Below, in pieces: positions 36,901 through 45,154 of a DNA stretch of 64,000 bases. The translations under genes and the position numbers were made by a program. Every line of letters starts with the position of its first letter. Position 1 is the stretch's first letter. The DNA is from SIG603 sp964369225 (lineage in GTDB: Bacteria; Bacillota; Clostridia; Oscillospirales; Acutalibacteraceae), in assembly GCA_964369225.1 (NCBI GenBank), contig CAYJER010000004.1:27736-91735 (forward strand), given 5' to 3'. The notes under the pieces were generated by a model. The model saw nothing but the letters and a program-made list of their open reading frames with translations, ran no database searches and was not told where the DNA came from.

Positions 36901-38431
36901 AAAAATCATAATTAATGCAAAAGAAAACGGCAACTATAAAGATTCTGCAAGTAAAGAGTTTGAAATAACAAAGGCTAATATAAGCATTAATGACATAAAC
37001 ACACAAATATTTAATGCAGAAAAAACAGGTTTAGAGATTGATATAGTTGGAATACCTAGCAACAGTGGAACTGTAGACATAGAATTAGGAGCAGTGACAG
37101 GCGATGACATTATAAATGGAATTCCAACTCTAAACGATAGAACAATTGTGTTCAGTAGTAAGTTAGCACAAGTAGGCAACACAGCAACAATTCCTGTAAG
37201 TATAAAAATGCAGAACTATAATACTGTAACAATAGATGCTAACATTACAGTTCGTGATAAAATGATTAGCAATCTTACAATTACAGGAGTACCAGAAACT
37301 GTAACCTATGGAGACGACGACTTCACACTTAGTGTTCAAAAAGACGAATCAAGCACAGGTACATATACTTGGATAAGTGGTAATGAAGATGTATTAAGTG
37401 TTGAAGACGGTGTAGTATCTATAAACTCAGTAGGCACAGCTGTAATAACAGTTGAATACTCAAGCGAGCAATACGCCGGAAGTAAGCAAGTTAGCATTAC
37501 AGTAGGCAAAAAAACTCTAAGCCTAGAAAACACCATGGCAGTTACAAAGCCTTATGACGGAACAAAAACAGCAGAAATTAATTCAGGTAATCTTCTAGGT
37601 GTTGAAGAAAATGACGAGGTATTTGTAGAAACTGTGACAGGTGAATATGACAATGCTAATGCTGGGCAAAATAAGGATGTAACAGTAAACGGAAGCTTTA
37701 CATTAAGCGGAAAAGACAAAGATAATTACATTCTAACACAGCCTACAAACATCAAGGGAACAATCGAACAGGCTGAACTCATAATTGAAAGTGCTATAGC
37801 CGAAGATAAGTTAAGAGACGGAAGCACTCTTACAACTGCAACTGTAGTTTTAGCTGGAATGATAGGTGAAGAAAAACTTATAGATTTAACAGACTACATA
37901 GTCACAGCCGATTTTGACAACGCAGATGCTGGGAAAGATAAAGAGGTAACAGTAGTTGTAAATTTAAAAGACACAGAAAAAGCCAACAACTATAAACTTA
38001 CAAACAATAGCATTAAGACAACAGCCGATATAATAATTCCTACACATCAAGTAACTGTTACAAATGGAACAGGTGGTGGAATTTATGAAGAGGACTCTAA
38101 GGTTTTTATTTCAGCGGATGCGCCACCTACTGACATGATATTTGATAAATGGGTAGGAGACGTAGAGTTTGAAGATGAAACAAGCGAAAATACAAGCTTT
38201 ACAATGCCATCTGGTGAAGTCAGTGTAACAGCGACATATAAAAAAGACGTTGAACTAGGTGACGTTGACGGCAATGGAAGCATAAACAATAAAGATATAT
38301 TGAGGCTATTTAGATACGTTTCTGGTGATCAAATAGAGGTAGATATTTCATCAGCCGACATGGATTTTGATGGTGTACTTACAAATTTAGATGTTCTAAT
38401 ACTCTTTAAGATGGTATCACAAATATTCTAA
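33947..38431 (+). CDS. Secreted cohesin-like / YDG-repeat / dockerin protein
   Basis: 1494-residue exported protein with a signal peptide (cleavage near SANE, residue 26). Residues about 28-180 have the length and strand pattern of a cohesin-like domain (VSVGDEVTYTIEL, a YQFQLVPP strand, then HDITFTVTEDAVVGEN). The centre holds at least four YDG-type repeats (each with KVYDGT and a later ANYKL or NYTL; about 471-560, 675-755, 755-845, 845-935 and a divergent one after 1185). A Big_2-like segment lies near 1100-1180 and an InlB-type repeat (FDKWVGD) near 1365-1425. The C-terminus is dockerin-like with loops DVDGNGSINNKD and DMDFDGVLTNLD. Predicted function: surface scaffold; the cohesin assignment is by pattern only. 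Operon with the LRR gene. Confidence 0.75.
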   Translation: MKNIFKKVLATVLSATMIFSGMTVSANETPDATMTFTTKDKVVSVGDEVTYTIELNLKENSQMMSYQFQLVPPKGFVYKSDSINATRNGNPNVQTEFQKQTGFTLQDFDIDDMFGKSASFFSTFNGTYIVLHDITFTVTEDAVVGENVLGIENVIVGNSNSVGLSNKATADTVTVVDNIDTAEVLGIVTPEMEAEPVALKDITVPLNAKYDVTAIDWTPIVENNFLPSQEYKATVTLTADTYYQFTSSTNLPVMAGVSATNKVVGANGATLKFDLAFNKTESAIKDIEISGSSSALIPETGDTSYSYSSTVTDTENETIEVTPSWVATLSDGSALPSGISFDSNTATLKVSEGASPATVKIKATATKDGIVVTDTIDVTVANIEVDWSVLGVKNEITYGDTKVSAFENWSESAVATMNGNQLNGEFSIVNKDEVLSAGNREITVMFTVIGGDFAGATVSNTFNINVLQKNLRWTIGEAEDKVYDGTNTASVKTAPKLEGVINNDDVKISVGKINFNDKNVADGKQVTATEYSIIGEDIANYKLENEQPTFNNANITKAESIINNAQISSNDITYGEVFTVTADIGLNPVQNRNRTIDDTKTAVLKYGEIVLDTQTNVTENSTVSFEVDTKSQIIPSSAFDSTEKTFTIVWSGDENLNSSSATVKATLNKSQVTVTATASDKIYDANKNANNLMLTVNDNLAQDTVTATGTGTYSDKNVGENKTITVSNIVLAGEDAGYYKLAPTEVTSQADITAKEISWIEGAVENKVYDGTRASTITVEPKLDGVVLDDNINIVVGKAMFVDENVGENKTLIADSYNISGDDIGNYTLKTDQPTFSTANITVKAISWSINSTVDDKVYDGDKSATIAIQPDLTDVIQDDEIQINVGKVEFTSADVAENITVIASGYSITGADVANYSLPVNQPVFSPADITAKSLSESMINIDPSSYVFTGTDIIPTFNVDDIAGIDTNDYSVSYEDNINVGMAKIIINAKENGNYKDSASKEFEITKANISINDINTQIFNAEKTGLEIDIVGIPSNSGTVDIELGAVTGDDIINGIPTLNDRTIVFSSKLAQVGNTATIPVSIKMQNYNTVTIDANITVRDKMISNLTITGVPETVTYGDDDFTLSVQKDESSTGTYTWISGNEDVLSVEDGVVSINSVGTAVITVEYSSEQYAGSKQVSITVGKKTLSLENTMAVTKPYDGTKTAEINSGNLLGVEENDEVFVETVTGEYDNANAGQNKDVTVNGSFTLSGKDKDNYILTQPTNIKGTIEQAELIIESAIAEDKLRDGSTLTTATVVLAGMIGEEKLIDLTDYIVTADFDNADAGKDKEVTVVVNLKDTEKANNYKLTNNSIKTTADIIIPTHQVTVTNGTGGGIYEEDSKVFISADAPPTDMIFDKWVGDVEFEDETSENTSFTMPSGEVSVTATYKKDVELGDVDGNGSINNKDILRLFRYVSGDQIEVDISSADMDFDGVLTNLDVLILFKMVSQIF

Positions 38432-38448
38432 ATTATAGCAAAATTTAA

Positions 38449-38475
38449 CCGCCCCTAACTTTAAGTTAGGGGCGG
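38449..38475. terminator. Perfect palindromic terminator between convergent genes
   Basis: CCGCCCCTAACTT and AAGTTAGGGGCGG are perfectly complementary (13 bases each side of one T). It separates the surface-protein operon from the minus-strand peptidase gene. The T run is poor on the plus strand, so termination efficiency is uncertain. Confidence 0.7.
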
Positions 38476-38490
38476 CCGTGTTTATTGAAA

Positions 38491-40236
38491 TTATGAAGCT
38501 AACAAGCTTTGAAGTTCTTTATCTATTATTATTGAAATATTTTCTACATAATCACCGTTCATAAAAGTGCCAAGCTCTACATTTTCCATAATCTGTGAGT
38601 AAGGCAGGTCTTTCATGCTCTCTGCCATTAAATCAAAATATTTATCTGTAGCAGTTTCAAGTCCGCTTTCTTCTGCTATTCTAAAAATATCAAATGCGTG
38701 AAGTGCGGCAACGCCATAAGAAATATAATAAAATGGGTCCGTGAAATTATGTGGCACATCAACCCATGTGTATTCGTAGCCTACACCTGATGATGGGTCT
38801 CTATATTCTGCCTCGGTATAGATAAACATTGAATTAAGTTCATCTACTGTAAGTTTGTGGTCAGATGAATATACCTCTTGTAAGAATTCATCAAATAGGC
38901 ACGCATCTATTATAACAGAAGTTCTACGTGCAACATTACCATATAAAATTGAATTATCATTAAAAATCTCATCATAAGAAGAATTGTGCATTAACATTTC
39001 TAGTCCCATTGCATGAACTTCAGCAATGTCATAATTCAATAAAGGCTCGTTATCTGAGTCTATAGTGTTGTAGTAAGATTCTGTGAAATGTCCAAACTCA
39101 TGAACTAAAGTTTGTATATCATAAGTGGAATCAGTAGCCTGCATATAAAGCCCAGGAACATCATATGAATAATAATCTGCAGTGAAGGCACCTGGCAAAC
39201 TATTTTCTAAATCGTCAGTGTAAAGCAGTGCATTGTTATCTATAAGAAAGTTAAAAGGTTCTTCAAACAGTGGTGAAACATCAAGAATATTTTCTTGCAA
39301 TGCTTCTATCATGTCTTCTTTGCTAACACCATCTGTGTAAGAATACATTAAATCATAGTTTAGTGTATCGCTAATTGGTGAAATATATTCTTTTACCTTT
39401 TGTTGTAGTAATATAGCCTCAGAAGGAGAGTAGTCTCTTGCATAAAAAACTTCATAGGCGTAATCTGCATAGTTTTCATAGCCCTCAAGTACAGCAATTT
39501 CTTTCCTTACTTCAACTAAATCAGAAAAAATTGTAGCTAAAACTTCATTTTTTTTTAAAACAATTCCATAGTAAATTTCATATTGAGTTTGAAATTCTAA
39601 TTCGCCAGCATCGGTGTAAAACATTTCAATTGTCCATGTTTTGCCGTCGTGTTCATAGCTGTATTCTTGAATGGATGCTTCTTCATATTGTTGTACAAGT
39701 TGTAATTCTTGCTCTAAAAGCGCCACATGCTCAGGTGTTTTTGCACCGTTTTCTATAAGCTCGTTTGCGTAATCCTCGCCTATAAGCTGTGTTAAGTCGT
39801 CTTTATATTTGCCAGATAAAATATCAATAAAAGACTCTTCTGCCATTGTGCTAGCTTCAATGCCGTTTTCAGTGGCTTCCAGGTTGTTATCGATAAGTTC
39901 CTGGTTTGTGGCATCAAGGCTATATTGAACATATGCGATAGCTTGTTGAGTCAATAAATCTGATATTTTAGTTCCTATTTCATCAAGCTTTATTGCAATC
40001 TCGCTAAAATCTGTAGCGGTTTCGCCTAAATCAGACAATTCATCGTAGTAGTTTTTAAGTTCTTCCATGTCAACAGATTCATATTCAAGAATGGAAATGT
40101 CTACAGGTTCAGGAATTTTATAAGTGAAATATTCGTTTTGTATATAGCCCTCTGGCAGAGATTCAGGCATTAATGTAGCGCAAGAACTTAGCATTAGTGC
40201 GGCTATAAATAATGGAATTAATTTTAATTTTTTCAT
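38491..40236 (-). CDS. M3-family metallopeptidase lipoprotein
   Basis: 581-residue lipoprotein with signal peptide and lipobox LSSC near residue 19. The zinc site HEFGH lies near residue 377, with the third ligand Glu in the following IAEVHAMGLEM segment, typical of the M3 oligoendopeptidase F group. The N-terminal half is helical. Unlike cytosolic PepF it should work outside the membrane, degrading peptides for uptake. No transporter gene is adjacent. Confidence 0.82.
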   Translation of the reverse strand: MKKLKLIPLFIAALMLSSCATLMPESLPEGYIQNEYFTYKIPEPVDISILEYESVDMEELKNYYDELSDLGETATDFSEIAIKLDEIGTKISDLLTQQAIAYVQYSLDATNQELIDNNLEATENGIEASTMAEESFIDILSGKYKDDLTQLIGEDYANELIENGAKTPEHVALLEQELQLVQQYEEASIQEYSYEHDGKTWTIEMFYTDAGELEFQTQYEIYYGIVLKKNEVLATIFSDLVEVRKEIAVLEGYENYADYAYEVFYARDYSPSEAILLQQKVKEYISPISDTLNYDLMYSYTDGVSKEDMIEALQENILDVSPLFEEPFNFLIDNNALLYTDDLENSLPGAFTADYYSYDVPGLYMQATDSTYDIQTLVHEFGHFTESYYNTIDSDNEPLLNYDIAEVHAMGLEMLMHNSSYDEIFNDNSILYGNVARRTSVIIDACLFDEFLQEVYSSDHKLTVDELNSMFIYTEAEYRDPSSGVGYEYTWVDVPHNFTDPFYYISYGVAALHAFDIFRIAEESGLETATDKYFDLMAESMKDLPYSQIMENVELGTFMNGDYVENISIIIDKELQSLLAS

Positions 40237-40303
40237 GTTTTCGCCTCGTTTTTTTATTTGTTGTTAGAGATAAGATATTTTCGTGTGTTTTTGTAAATTC
40301 AGC

Positions 40304-40559
40304 CATGTAGGGGCGCCCCAAGCCTTAGAACTTAAGCAATCTTAATGCTTACTTGTAGGGGAGGGTCTCAGTGCAGATGTGTTGATTACGTTTTTTGATT
40401 TAAAATAAATTCGTTAAAACGCACAAATTAATGTAGGGGACGGGTTTTCCGTCCCGTGGAAATTTAGCAATAACCGACAGTTTTCGGGACGGAAAACCCG
40501 TCCCCTACATTGCTAAATTTCTCTAATCAACACGTCTGGCGCAGAGACCCTCCCCTACA
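40304..40559. repeat. Nested TGTAGGGG repeat complex, type B arms
   Basis: Fragment at 40304-40318 (TGTAGGGGCGCCCC), then outer arms TGTAGGGGAGGGTCTCAGTG (40354) with GTGTTGATTA, and TAATCAACACGTCTGGCGCA ending CCCTCCCCTACA (40524-40559). The inner palindrome, 40432-40510, is almost identical to the inner one at 17989-18068 (TGTAGGGGACGGGTTTTCCG). The flank TTCGTTAAAACGCACAAATT precedes it as at other copies. Confidence 0.9.
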
Positions 40560-40580
40560 ATATTTTTCAATAACTCTTCA

Positions 40581-41333
40581 CTATTCACTATATTTCTCGG
40601 GGTGTTTGTTGTGTATATGAGACGGATTTACGCTGTGATAGTCTTTATAGCATCTGCTAAAACTTCTAGTTTCACTAAACCCTAACCTAGCGGCGGTCTC
40701 TGTAACGTTATAGCCATCCTCAAGCATAGTTTTTGCGACTTTCATTTTATATTCAAGCATATATCTGTAAGGTGTAAGGCCTGTCTCTTTTTTGAAGAGT
40801 TTTCCAAAATAGTTTTTGCTATATCCACATAGCTGGCTAATTTCTTCTAAATTTATATTATCATCTAAATTTCTTGTAATAATCTCTATTGCGTTGTTAA
40901 TTTGTGACTCTATCTTAGTAGCAAATCTTCGGTGTTTAATATAGGCTATATATGCCTCGATAAGCGGTATATACATTTCTCTGTGACCAGCATTAGAGCC
41001 TCTTGTAAGTGCATAGTTTAAGGCTCGTTCAATAGAATGCAGATACTCATCTTCTTCTAAATCAATTTCTACAATGTCACTTACAGTGTGCTGATTAATT
41101 ATATACCTTACAAACAGGTGATCAAGTTTATCATCTGGGTTTTGAGTTATACTATAAGGCTTGTCAGTTGGGAAAATATACAGGTGATTAGATTTAAGTT
41201 TGACCTCTTGAAAGTCATCTTTATAGGTTACATCGCCTGAATAAACAAAATAAGATCGTATATAAATGGTTGGATTTTTTTCGTTAATTATCCAGCCATC
41301 TTTTGTTTGACTATTTCCAAAAAACAATAACAT
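40581..41333 (-). CDS. AraC-family transcriptional regulator
   Basis: 250-residue regulator: an N-terminal cupin-like sensing half (to about 140) and a C-terminal double helix-turn-helix from about 155, with INLEEISQLCGYSKNYFGKL as first helix pair and VTETAARLGFSETRSFSR as second. ATG 41333 is preceded by an unusual G7 tract (41339-41345) as ribosome binding site. Its own promoter and a pair of direct repeats lie just upstream. The target genes are unknown. Confidence 0.88.
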   Translation of the reverse strand: MLLFFGNSQTKDGWIINEKNPTIYIRSYFVYSGDVTYKDDFQEVKLKSNHLYIFPTDKPYSITQNPDDKLDHLFVRYIINQHTVSDIVEIDLEEDEYLHSIERALNYALTRGSNAGHREMYIPLIEAYIAYIKHRRFATKIESQINNAIEIITRNLDDNINLEEISQLCGYSKNYFGKLFKKETGLTPYRYMLEYKMKVAKTMLEDGYNVTETAARLGFSETRSFSRCYKDYHSVNPSHIHNKHPEKYSE

Positions 41334-41370
41334 AAAATCCCCCCCAAAAATTTAAATGTTCTTAATAATT

Positions 41371-41399
41371 ATTATATACCAAAAATACATTAAAGTCAA
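41371..41399 (-). promoter_or_regulatory. Promoter of the AraC-type gene
   Basis: Minus strand TTGACT (41394-41399), 17 bases, TATAAT (41371-41376), about 38 bases from the start codon. Confidence 0.7.
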
Positions 41400-41405
41400 A
41401 CTAAA

Positions 41406-41448
41406 GTTAGCGTTTATTGTTACATCAAGTCAGCGTTATTTATTACAT
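41406..41448. promoter_or_regulatory. Direct-repeat operator candidate for the AraC regulator
   Basis: Two related 20-mers on the plus strand, GTTAGCGTTTATTGTTACAT (41406-41425) and GTCAGCGTTATTTATTACAT (41429-41448), 23 bases apart. They begin seven bases upstream of the -35 box of the minus-strand promoter. AraC-type dimers characteristically bind direct repeats at about two helical turns. Confidence 0.5.
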
Positions 41449-41511
41449 AATCTATTGATTTTTTTATTAACATCACTGGATATCAGCAGAATAAATTCAA
41501 TTATATTCTGC

Positions 41512-41540
41512 TTGCTTTTTGCGCATTAACATGTTAAAAT
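41512..41540 (+). promoter_or_regulatory. Promoter of proA with palindrome
   Basis: TTGCTT (41512-41517), 17 bases, TAAAAT (41535-41540). The perfect 12-bp palindrome TTAACATGTTAA (41526-41537) overlaps the -10 box. Confidence 0.55.
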
Positions 41541-41563
41541 AAATCTTAGAGAGGATGATTATA

Positions 41564-42790
41564 ATGCTTGAAAATATTGGAATTAACGCTAAAAAAGCGG
41601 AGAAAGAACTTACAAAAAAAAGAGAACTAAAAACCTTAGCGCTTGTTGAAATGGCTAAGGCTCTAATTCAAAACACAGATTATATTTTAACCGAAAATCA
41701 AAAGGATTTAGACTGTGCCACAGAAAATGGAATTTCTGAAACCATGCAAGACAGGTTAAGACTTACTAAAGATAGAATTTTAGCCATGGCTGAAAGTGTG
41801 GAGCTTATTGCTAAATCTGACGACCCAACAGAAAAAGTTATAGAGGGAAACACTCTTTATAATGGTCTTAAAATGGAAAAAATTTCTGTTCCTATGGGTG
41901 TTATAGGAATTATTTATGAATCAAGACCAAATGTAACCTCTGACTGTGCGGCGCTTTGCCTAAAAGCTGGAAGTGCAGTTATTTTAAGAGGTGGCAAAGA
42001 GGCTATTCACTCAAACAAGGCTATCACAAATGTTATTCAAAATGCACTTGAGACCGCTGGTCTTTCAAGAGAATGTGTGCAACTTATCGAGGATACAAAC
42101 CGTGAGACCGCTGTTGAGCTTATGAAGCTAACTAAATATGTAGATCTACTTATTCCTCGTGGCGGTGCAGGTTTAATCAGGGCAGTTGTTGAAAATTCGA
42201 GAGTTCCTGTAATTGAAACTGGTGTTGGAAACTGCCATGTTTATGTAGATGAATTTGCAGATTTAGAGATGGCTACAAATATTTTATTTAACGCCAAATG
42301 TTCAAGACCGTCTGTATGTAATGCGGCTGAAAGTCTTGTTGTTCATGAAAAAGTTGCAAAGGAAGCTATTCAAAAATTCAAAGAAAAATTAAGCCATGTT
42401 AAATTTATAGGCTGTGAAAAAACTGCCGAGATTATCGACTGTGAAATAGCTACAGAAGAAGACTATTACACAGAATACCTTGACTACTGCATATCGGTTA
42501 AAGTAGTAGAAAGCCTAGACGAGGCTATAGACCATATCACTAAATACTCAAGCGGACACAGTGAGGCAATTATAACAAATAATTACTTAAATTCTGAACT
42601 GTTTGTCAAGTTAGTTGACAGCTCTGCTGTATATGTAAATGCGTCAACAAGGTTTACAGACGGTGGCGAGTACGGTTTTGGTGCTGAAATTGGAATTTCC
42701 ACACAAAAATTACACGCAAGAGGGCCTATGGGACTTGCAAACCTGGTTTCTTATAAATTTGTTGTAAGAGGAAATGGGCAAGTTAGATAA
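41564..42790 (+). CDS. proA: Gamma-glutamyl phosphate reductase
   Basis: NADPH-dependent second step of proline synthesis from glutamate. The start at ATG 41564 gives 408 residues; an ATG at 41555 lies inside the GAGAGGATG ribosome binding site. The family blocks VPMGVIGIIYESRPNVTSD, the LRGGKEA loop and the active-site cysteine region KCSRPSVCNA are present. proB is not adjacent. The 3' end overlaps the convergent small gene by eight bases. Confidence 0.95.
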   Translation: MLENIGINAKKAEKELTKKRELKTLALVEMAKALIQNTDYILTENQKDLDCATENGISETMQDRLRLTKDRILAMAESVELIAKSDDPTEKVIEGNTLYNGLKMEKISVPMGVIGIIYESRPNVTSDCAALCLKAGSAVILRGGKEAIHSNKAITNVIQNALETAGLSRECVQLIEDTNRETAVELMKLTKYVDLLIPRGGAGLIRAVVENSRVPVIETGVGNCHVYVDEFADLEMATNILFNAKCSRPSVCNAAESLVVHEKVAKEAIQKFKEKLSHVKFIGCEKTAEIIDCEIATEEDYYTEYLDYCISVKVVESLDEAIDHITKYSSGHSEAIITNNYLNSELFVKLVDSSAVYVNASTRFTDGGEYGFGAEIGISTQKLHARGPMGLANLVSYKFVVRGNGQVR

Positions 42791-43070
42791 GCAGGTACAT
42801 TAGGGCAAACAATAGGCTGTTATTGCCCTCCTCTTGACTTAATATTACAAGCAGGGCAAGAATTAACATACGCTCCTTGTCCTTAAAAAAGTTTTGAAGA
42901 AAGTCGCCACTTAAGGGTTCGTCCTCTGTGGTGACTTTTTCCTGTTGTATTGGTACTGACGGTGGTGGTGGTGGTGCTTCAAAATTTGGCTGAAATGGTA
43001 TTGCCCTTGAATACATTTCTCTTGCACGTCTTATTGCAGCTTCTCTCATACTGTTCATATCTTCTGCCAT
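42783..43070 (-). CDS. Small unrecognised protein with hydrophobic C-terminus
   Basis: 95 residues: a charged helical N-terminus, a Pro-rich stretch (APPPPPS, about residues 32-38), an acidic linker, and a C-terminal half containing two hydrophobic runs around SQEEGNNS that could form a membrane hairpin. AAGGAGGG precedes ATG 43070. It lies nine bases after the 132-residue gene and appears cotranscribed with it. I do not recognise the family by name. Confidence 0.65.
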   Translation of the reverse strand: MAEDMNSMREAAIRRAREMYSRAIPFQPNFEAPPPPPSVPIQQEKVTTEDEPLSGDFLQNFFKDKERMLILALLVILSQEEGNNSLLFALMYLLI

Positions 43071-43079
43071 ATTCCCTCC

Positions 43080-43478
43080 TTAAAACAGTCCGCCAAAGAA
43101 ATTTTTTAGCATTCCTGAATCTTTAAGTAAAGGAAATAATTTCATTAGCTGTAAAATTCTTATAGCCTGAGTAGCTTTCTCTTGTCTTTTGTCAGATAAC
43201 ATAGGAATTAATGCGTTTAGTAGCCTTGTGGAGCTGTCTTCTTGTTTAATTTGTCCTAATAATGGCGCTAAATTAGCCATCATCGCCATTATGTCTGCTT
43301 CTCCCATTCCGCCAATATTTGGTGCAGTGTTTTGAGTTGGAGGAGTTTGAGTATTCTGATTTGTTTGAGTGTTTTGCTGTTCATTGCCTAAGCCTAGGCT
43401 ACCCATTATAGCCTGAATTTGAGCAATACTTTGAGGGTCAGAAAGAATTTGATTAAGACCCGCTGTTAAATCGTCCAT
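43080..43478 (-). CDS. Small helical protein of unknown function
   Basis: 132 residues. The N-terminal helix MDDLTAGLNQILSDPQSIAQ is followed by a Gln/Asn/Thr-rich linker and a C-terminal helical region (LLNALIPMLSDKRQEKATQA then leucine-rich helices) ending GGLF. GAAAGGTGTG precedes the start. Proteins of this look occur in clostridia next to other short helical proteins, but I cannot name a role. Confidence 0.65.
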   Translation of the reverse strand: MDDLTAGLNQILSDPQSIAQIQAIMGSLGLGNEQQNTQTNQNTQTPPTQNTAPNIGGMGEADIMAMMANLAPLLGQIKQEDSSTRLLNALIPMLSDKRQEKATQAIRILQLMKLFPLLKDSGMLKNFFGGLF

Positions 43479-43584
43479 TTATTTGACACACCTTTCTTTT
43501 AAATTGCACTGCATGTAGCTGGGATTAATTCACAATTCATAATTTACAGTTTAGGTTCTCAGTAACTATTACTTAATGCTAGAT

Positions 43585-43910
43585 TGTAGGGGAGGGTCTC
43601 TGTGCAGACGTGCCTCTTAGCAAATTTAGCCATGTAGGGGCGGATATTATCCGCCTAAAAATTTGGTGATTTTGATTAAGTTTGATATGCGGATAATATC
43701 CACCCCTACATTAATTTGTGCGTTTTAACAAATTAATTTTAAATTCAAAATCCTAAGAGGCACGTCTGCACGGAGACCCTCCCCTACAATGTTTTATCAA
43801 ATTTATTTTTATACAAACAAAAATTTTATTTAAAACTATTTAATCAAAAATTCGCAAGGATTTTCACATCAACTTTTCACTGTTCATTTTTCACGCTTCA
43901 CTAAGTTCCC
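43585..43910. repeat. Nested TGTAGGGG repeat, type A arms, with GCAA-hairpin flank
   Basis: The most complete copy. Left outer arm TGTAGGGGAGGGTCTCTGTG then CAGACGTGCCTCTTAG (43585-43620); conserved joint GCAAATTTAGCCA; inner palindrome on a GCGGATATTATCCGC core (43632-43710); flank TTAATTTGTGCGTTTTAACA; right outer arm CCTAAGAGGCACGTCTGCAC ending CCCTACA at 43788. A further conserved tail runs to 43910 with the hairpin ATTCGCAAGGAT and heptamer-like CTNTTCA units. Remaining bases to 43975 hold nothing clear. Confidence 0.9.
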
Positions 43911-43975
43911 TAGCCTACAAATAATCATTAAGATTAATTATATTCCCTGCATTGGTTCGTGTACCTTACTAAAAG

Positions 43976-44203
43976 TTAATTCTTAGAGAACATTTTAAGC
44001 AGCTGCATGGCTTGCGGTGTCGATAACATTTTCTTTGCAGCTTCTGGGTCGCTTAAAACCTTGCTTAGCATCTGTGCTTGAGCATTGTTGCCTAGTATGT
44101 TCTGCATTGTTCCATTTTCTGCGGCTTCTTTTAGTTTTTCGGGCGTTGTGCCTAGTTTTTTTGCTGTAATATTTAAAAGGGTTTCCATTTGTTTGTTGTC
44201 CAC
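43976..44203 (-). CDS. Small helical protein of unknown function
   Basis: 75 residues starting at GTG 44203 (MDNKQMETLLNITAKKLGTT) with AAGGA about ten bases upstream. The composition (Leu, Lys, Ala, Met) and the segment VLSDPEAAKKMLSTPQAMQL indicate amphipathic helices. It resembles in style the 132-residue gene downstream, from which it is separated by a repeat insertion. An overlapping frame beginning at 44210 is Arg/Ser-rich and judged a shadow. Confidence 0.6.
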   Translation of the reverse strand: MDNKQMETLLNITAKKLGTTPEKLKEAAENGTMQNILGNNAQAQMLSKVLSDPEAAKKMLSTPQAMQLLKMFSKN

Positions 44204-44311
44204 TTAACATCAGTCCTTTATATCTTTTTTATATACTATGCAGTTTAATAAAAAAATAACACAATGATTAAATAAAACTCTTTATTTATATTAAATAATT
44301 TTACATAATAC

Positions 44312-44339
44312 TTGACTAATTAATAAAAAATGGTATAAT
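44312..44339 (+). promoter_or_regulatory. Promoter of the SGNH hydrolase gene
   Basis: TTGACT (44312-44317), 16 bases, TATAAT (44334-44339) with an extended -10 TG. The 5' leader carries a ten-base hairpin CATGTATATC/GATATACATG around ATTA at 44354-44377. Confidence 0.7.
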
Positions 44340-44407
44340 TATACATAAAAAAACATGTATATCATTAGATATACATGAAATTTATGAGGATTTGAGGTTA
44401 AGATTTA

Positions 44408-45142
44408 ATGAAAAGTAAACTGGCTGTTATTTCTATTGTGTTAAACGTAATTCTTGTAGCGATCCTTTGTGCATTTTGTGCTTTGTTTGGTATCTTTGAT
44501 ATTATCCTTGAAAACATTTTTGTTGGGGATTATTATGTTAATGTTCTAACCACACAACATTATACAGAAAGATTAGAAGATTTTAAGCAAAGGCCAAACA
44601 ACGAAGACGAAATTATTTTTGTTGGCGACAGCATAACCGAAGGTAGTTTTTTTGACGAAATTTTCTTAGGAGACAGAGTTATTAACCGAGGAATTGACTC
44701 CGACACTACAGACGGAATTCTAAATAGAGTAGACGAAATTGTAGAGTCGAACCCTGCAAAAATATTCATAATGATAGGAATTAATGACATAGGAAATAGA
44801 ATTCCAAACGACCAAATCATAAACAACTATCAAAAATTTATAAATACAATTAAGCAAGAGTCACCCGAAACTGAAATATATCTTCAAAGTGTGTTGCCTT
44901 GCAATTATGATGTAATGACAGATAATTCTCGAAACCAAAGCAGAACTGCCGAAAATATTGAGAACCTAAACAGTGAGATTAAAGTTTTAGCAGAACAAAA
45001 CGACTGCACATACATAGATTTGTATAGCGGTATGCTAGACGACAAAAATCAATTGCCAGAATCGTACACAATTGACGGCGTGCATTTAACCCACGAGGGA
45101 TATAATGTGTGGGGTGAATTGTTAGAGCCTTATTTTGATTAA
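44408..45142 (+). CDS. Membrane-anchored SGNH/GDSL hydrolase
   Basis: 244-residue esterase-type protein. An N-terminal helix (about 5-30) anchors it outside. The catalytic serine lies in GDSIT (residues 73-77), the glycine/asparagine block III in MIGINDIGN, and the Asp-His pair in the C-terminal DGVHLT. Likely deacylates a carbohydrate or lipid at the cell surface. Stands alone between its own promoter and a repeat. Confidence 0.88.
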   Translation: MKSKLAVISIVLNVILVAILCAFCALFGIFDIILENIFVGDYYVNVLTTQHYTERLEDFKQRPNNEDEIIFVGDSITEGSFFDEIFLGDRVINRGIDSDTTDGILNRVDEIVESNPAKIFIMIGINDIGNRIPNDQIINNYQKFINTIKQESPETEIYLQSVLPCNYDVMTDNSRNQSRTAENIENLNSEIKVLAEQNDCTYIDLYSGMLDDKNQLPESYTIDGVHLTHEGYNVWGELLEPYFD

Positions 45143-45154
45143 CTTTTAAAAAAA

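Noticed and set aside
43995..44210. 71-residue frame overlapping the 75-residue small gene
   Set aside because: It is Arg/Ser/Gln-rich and disordered; the other frame gives regular amphipathic helices and better codon use.
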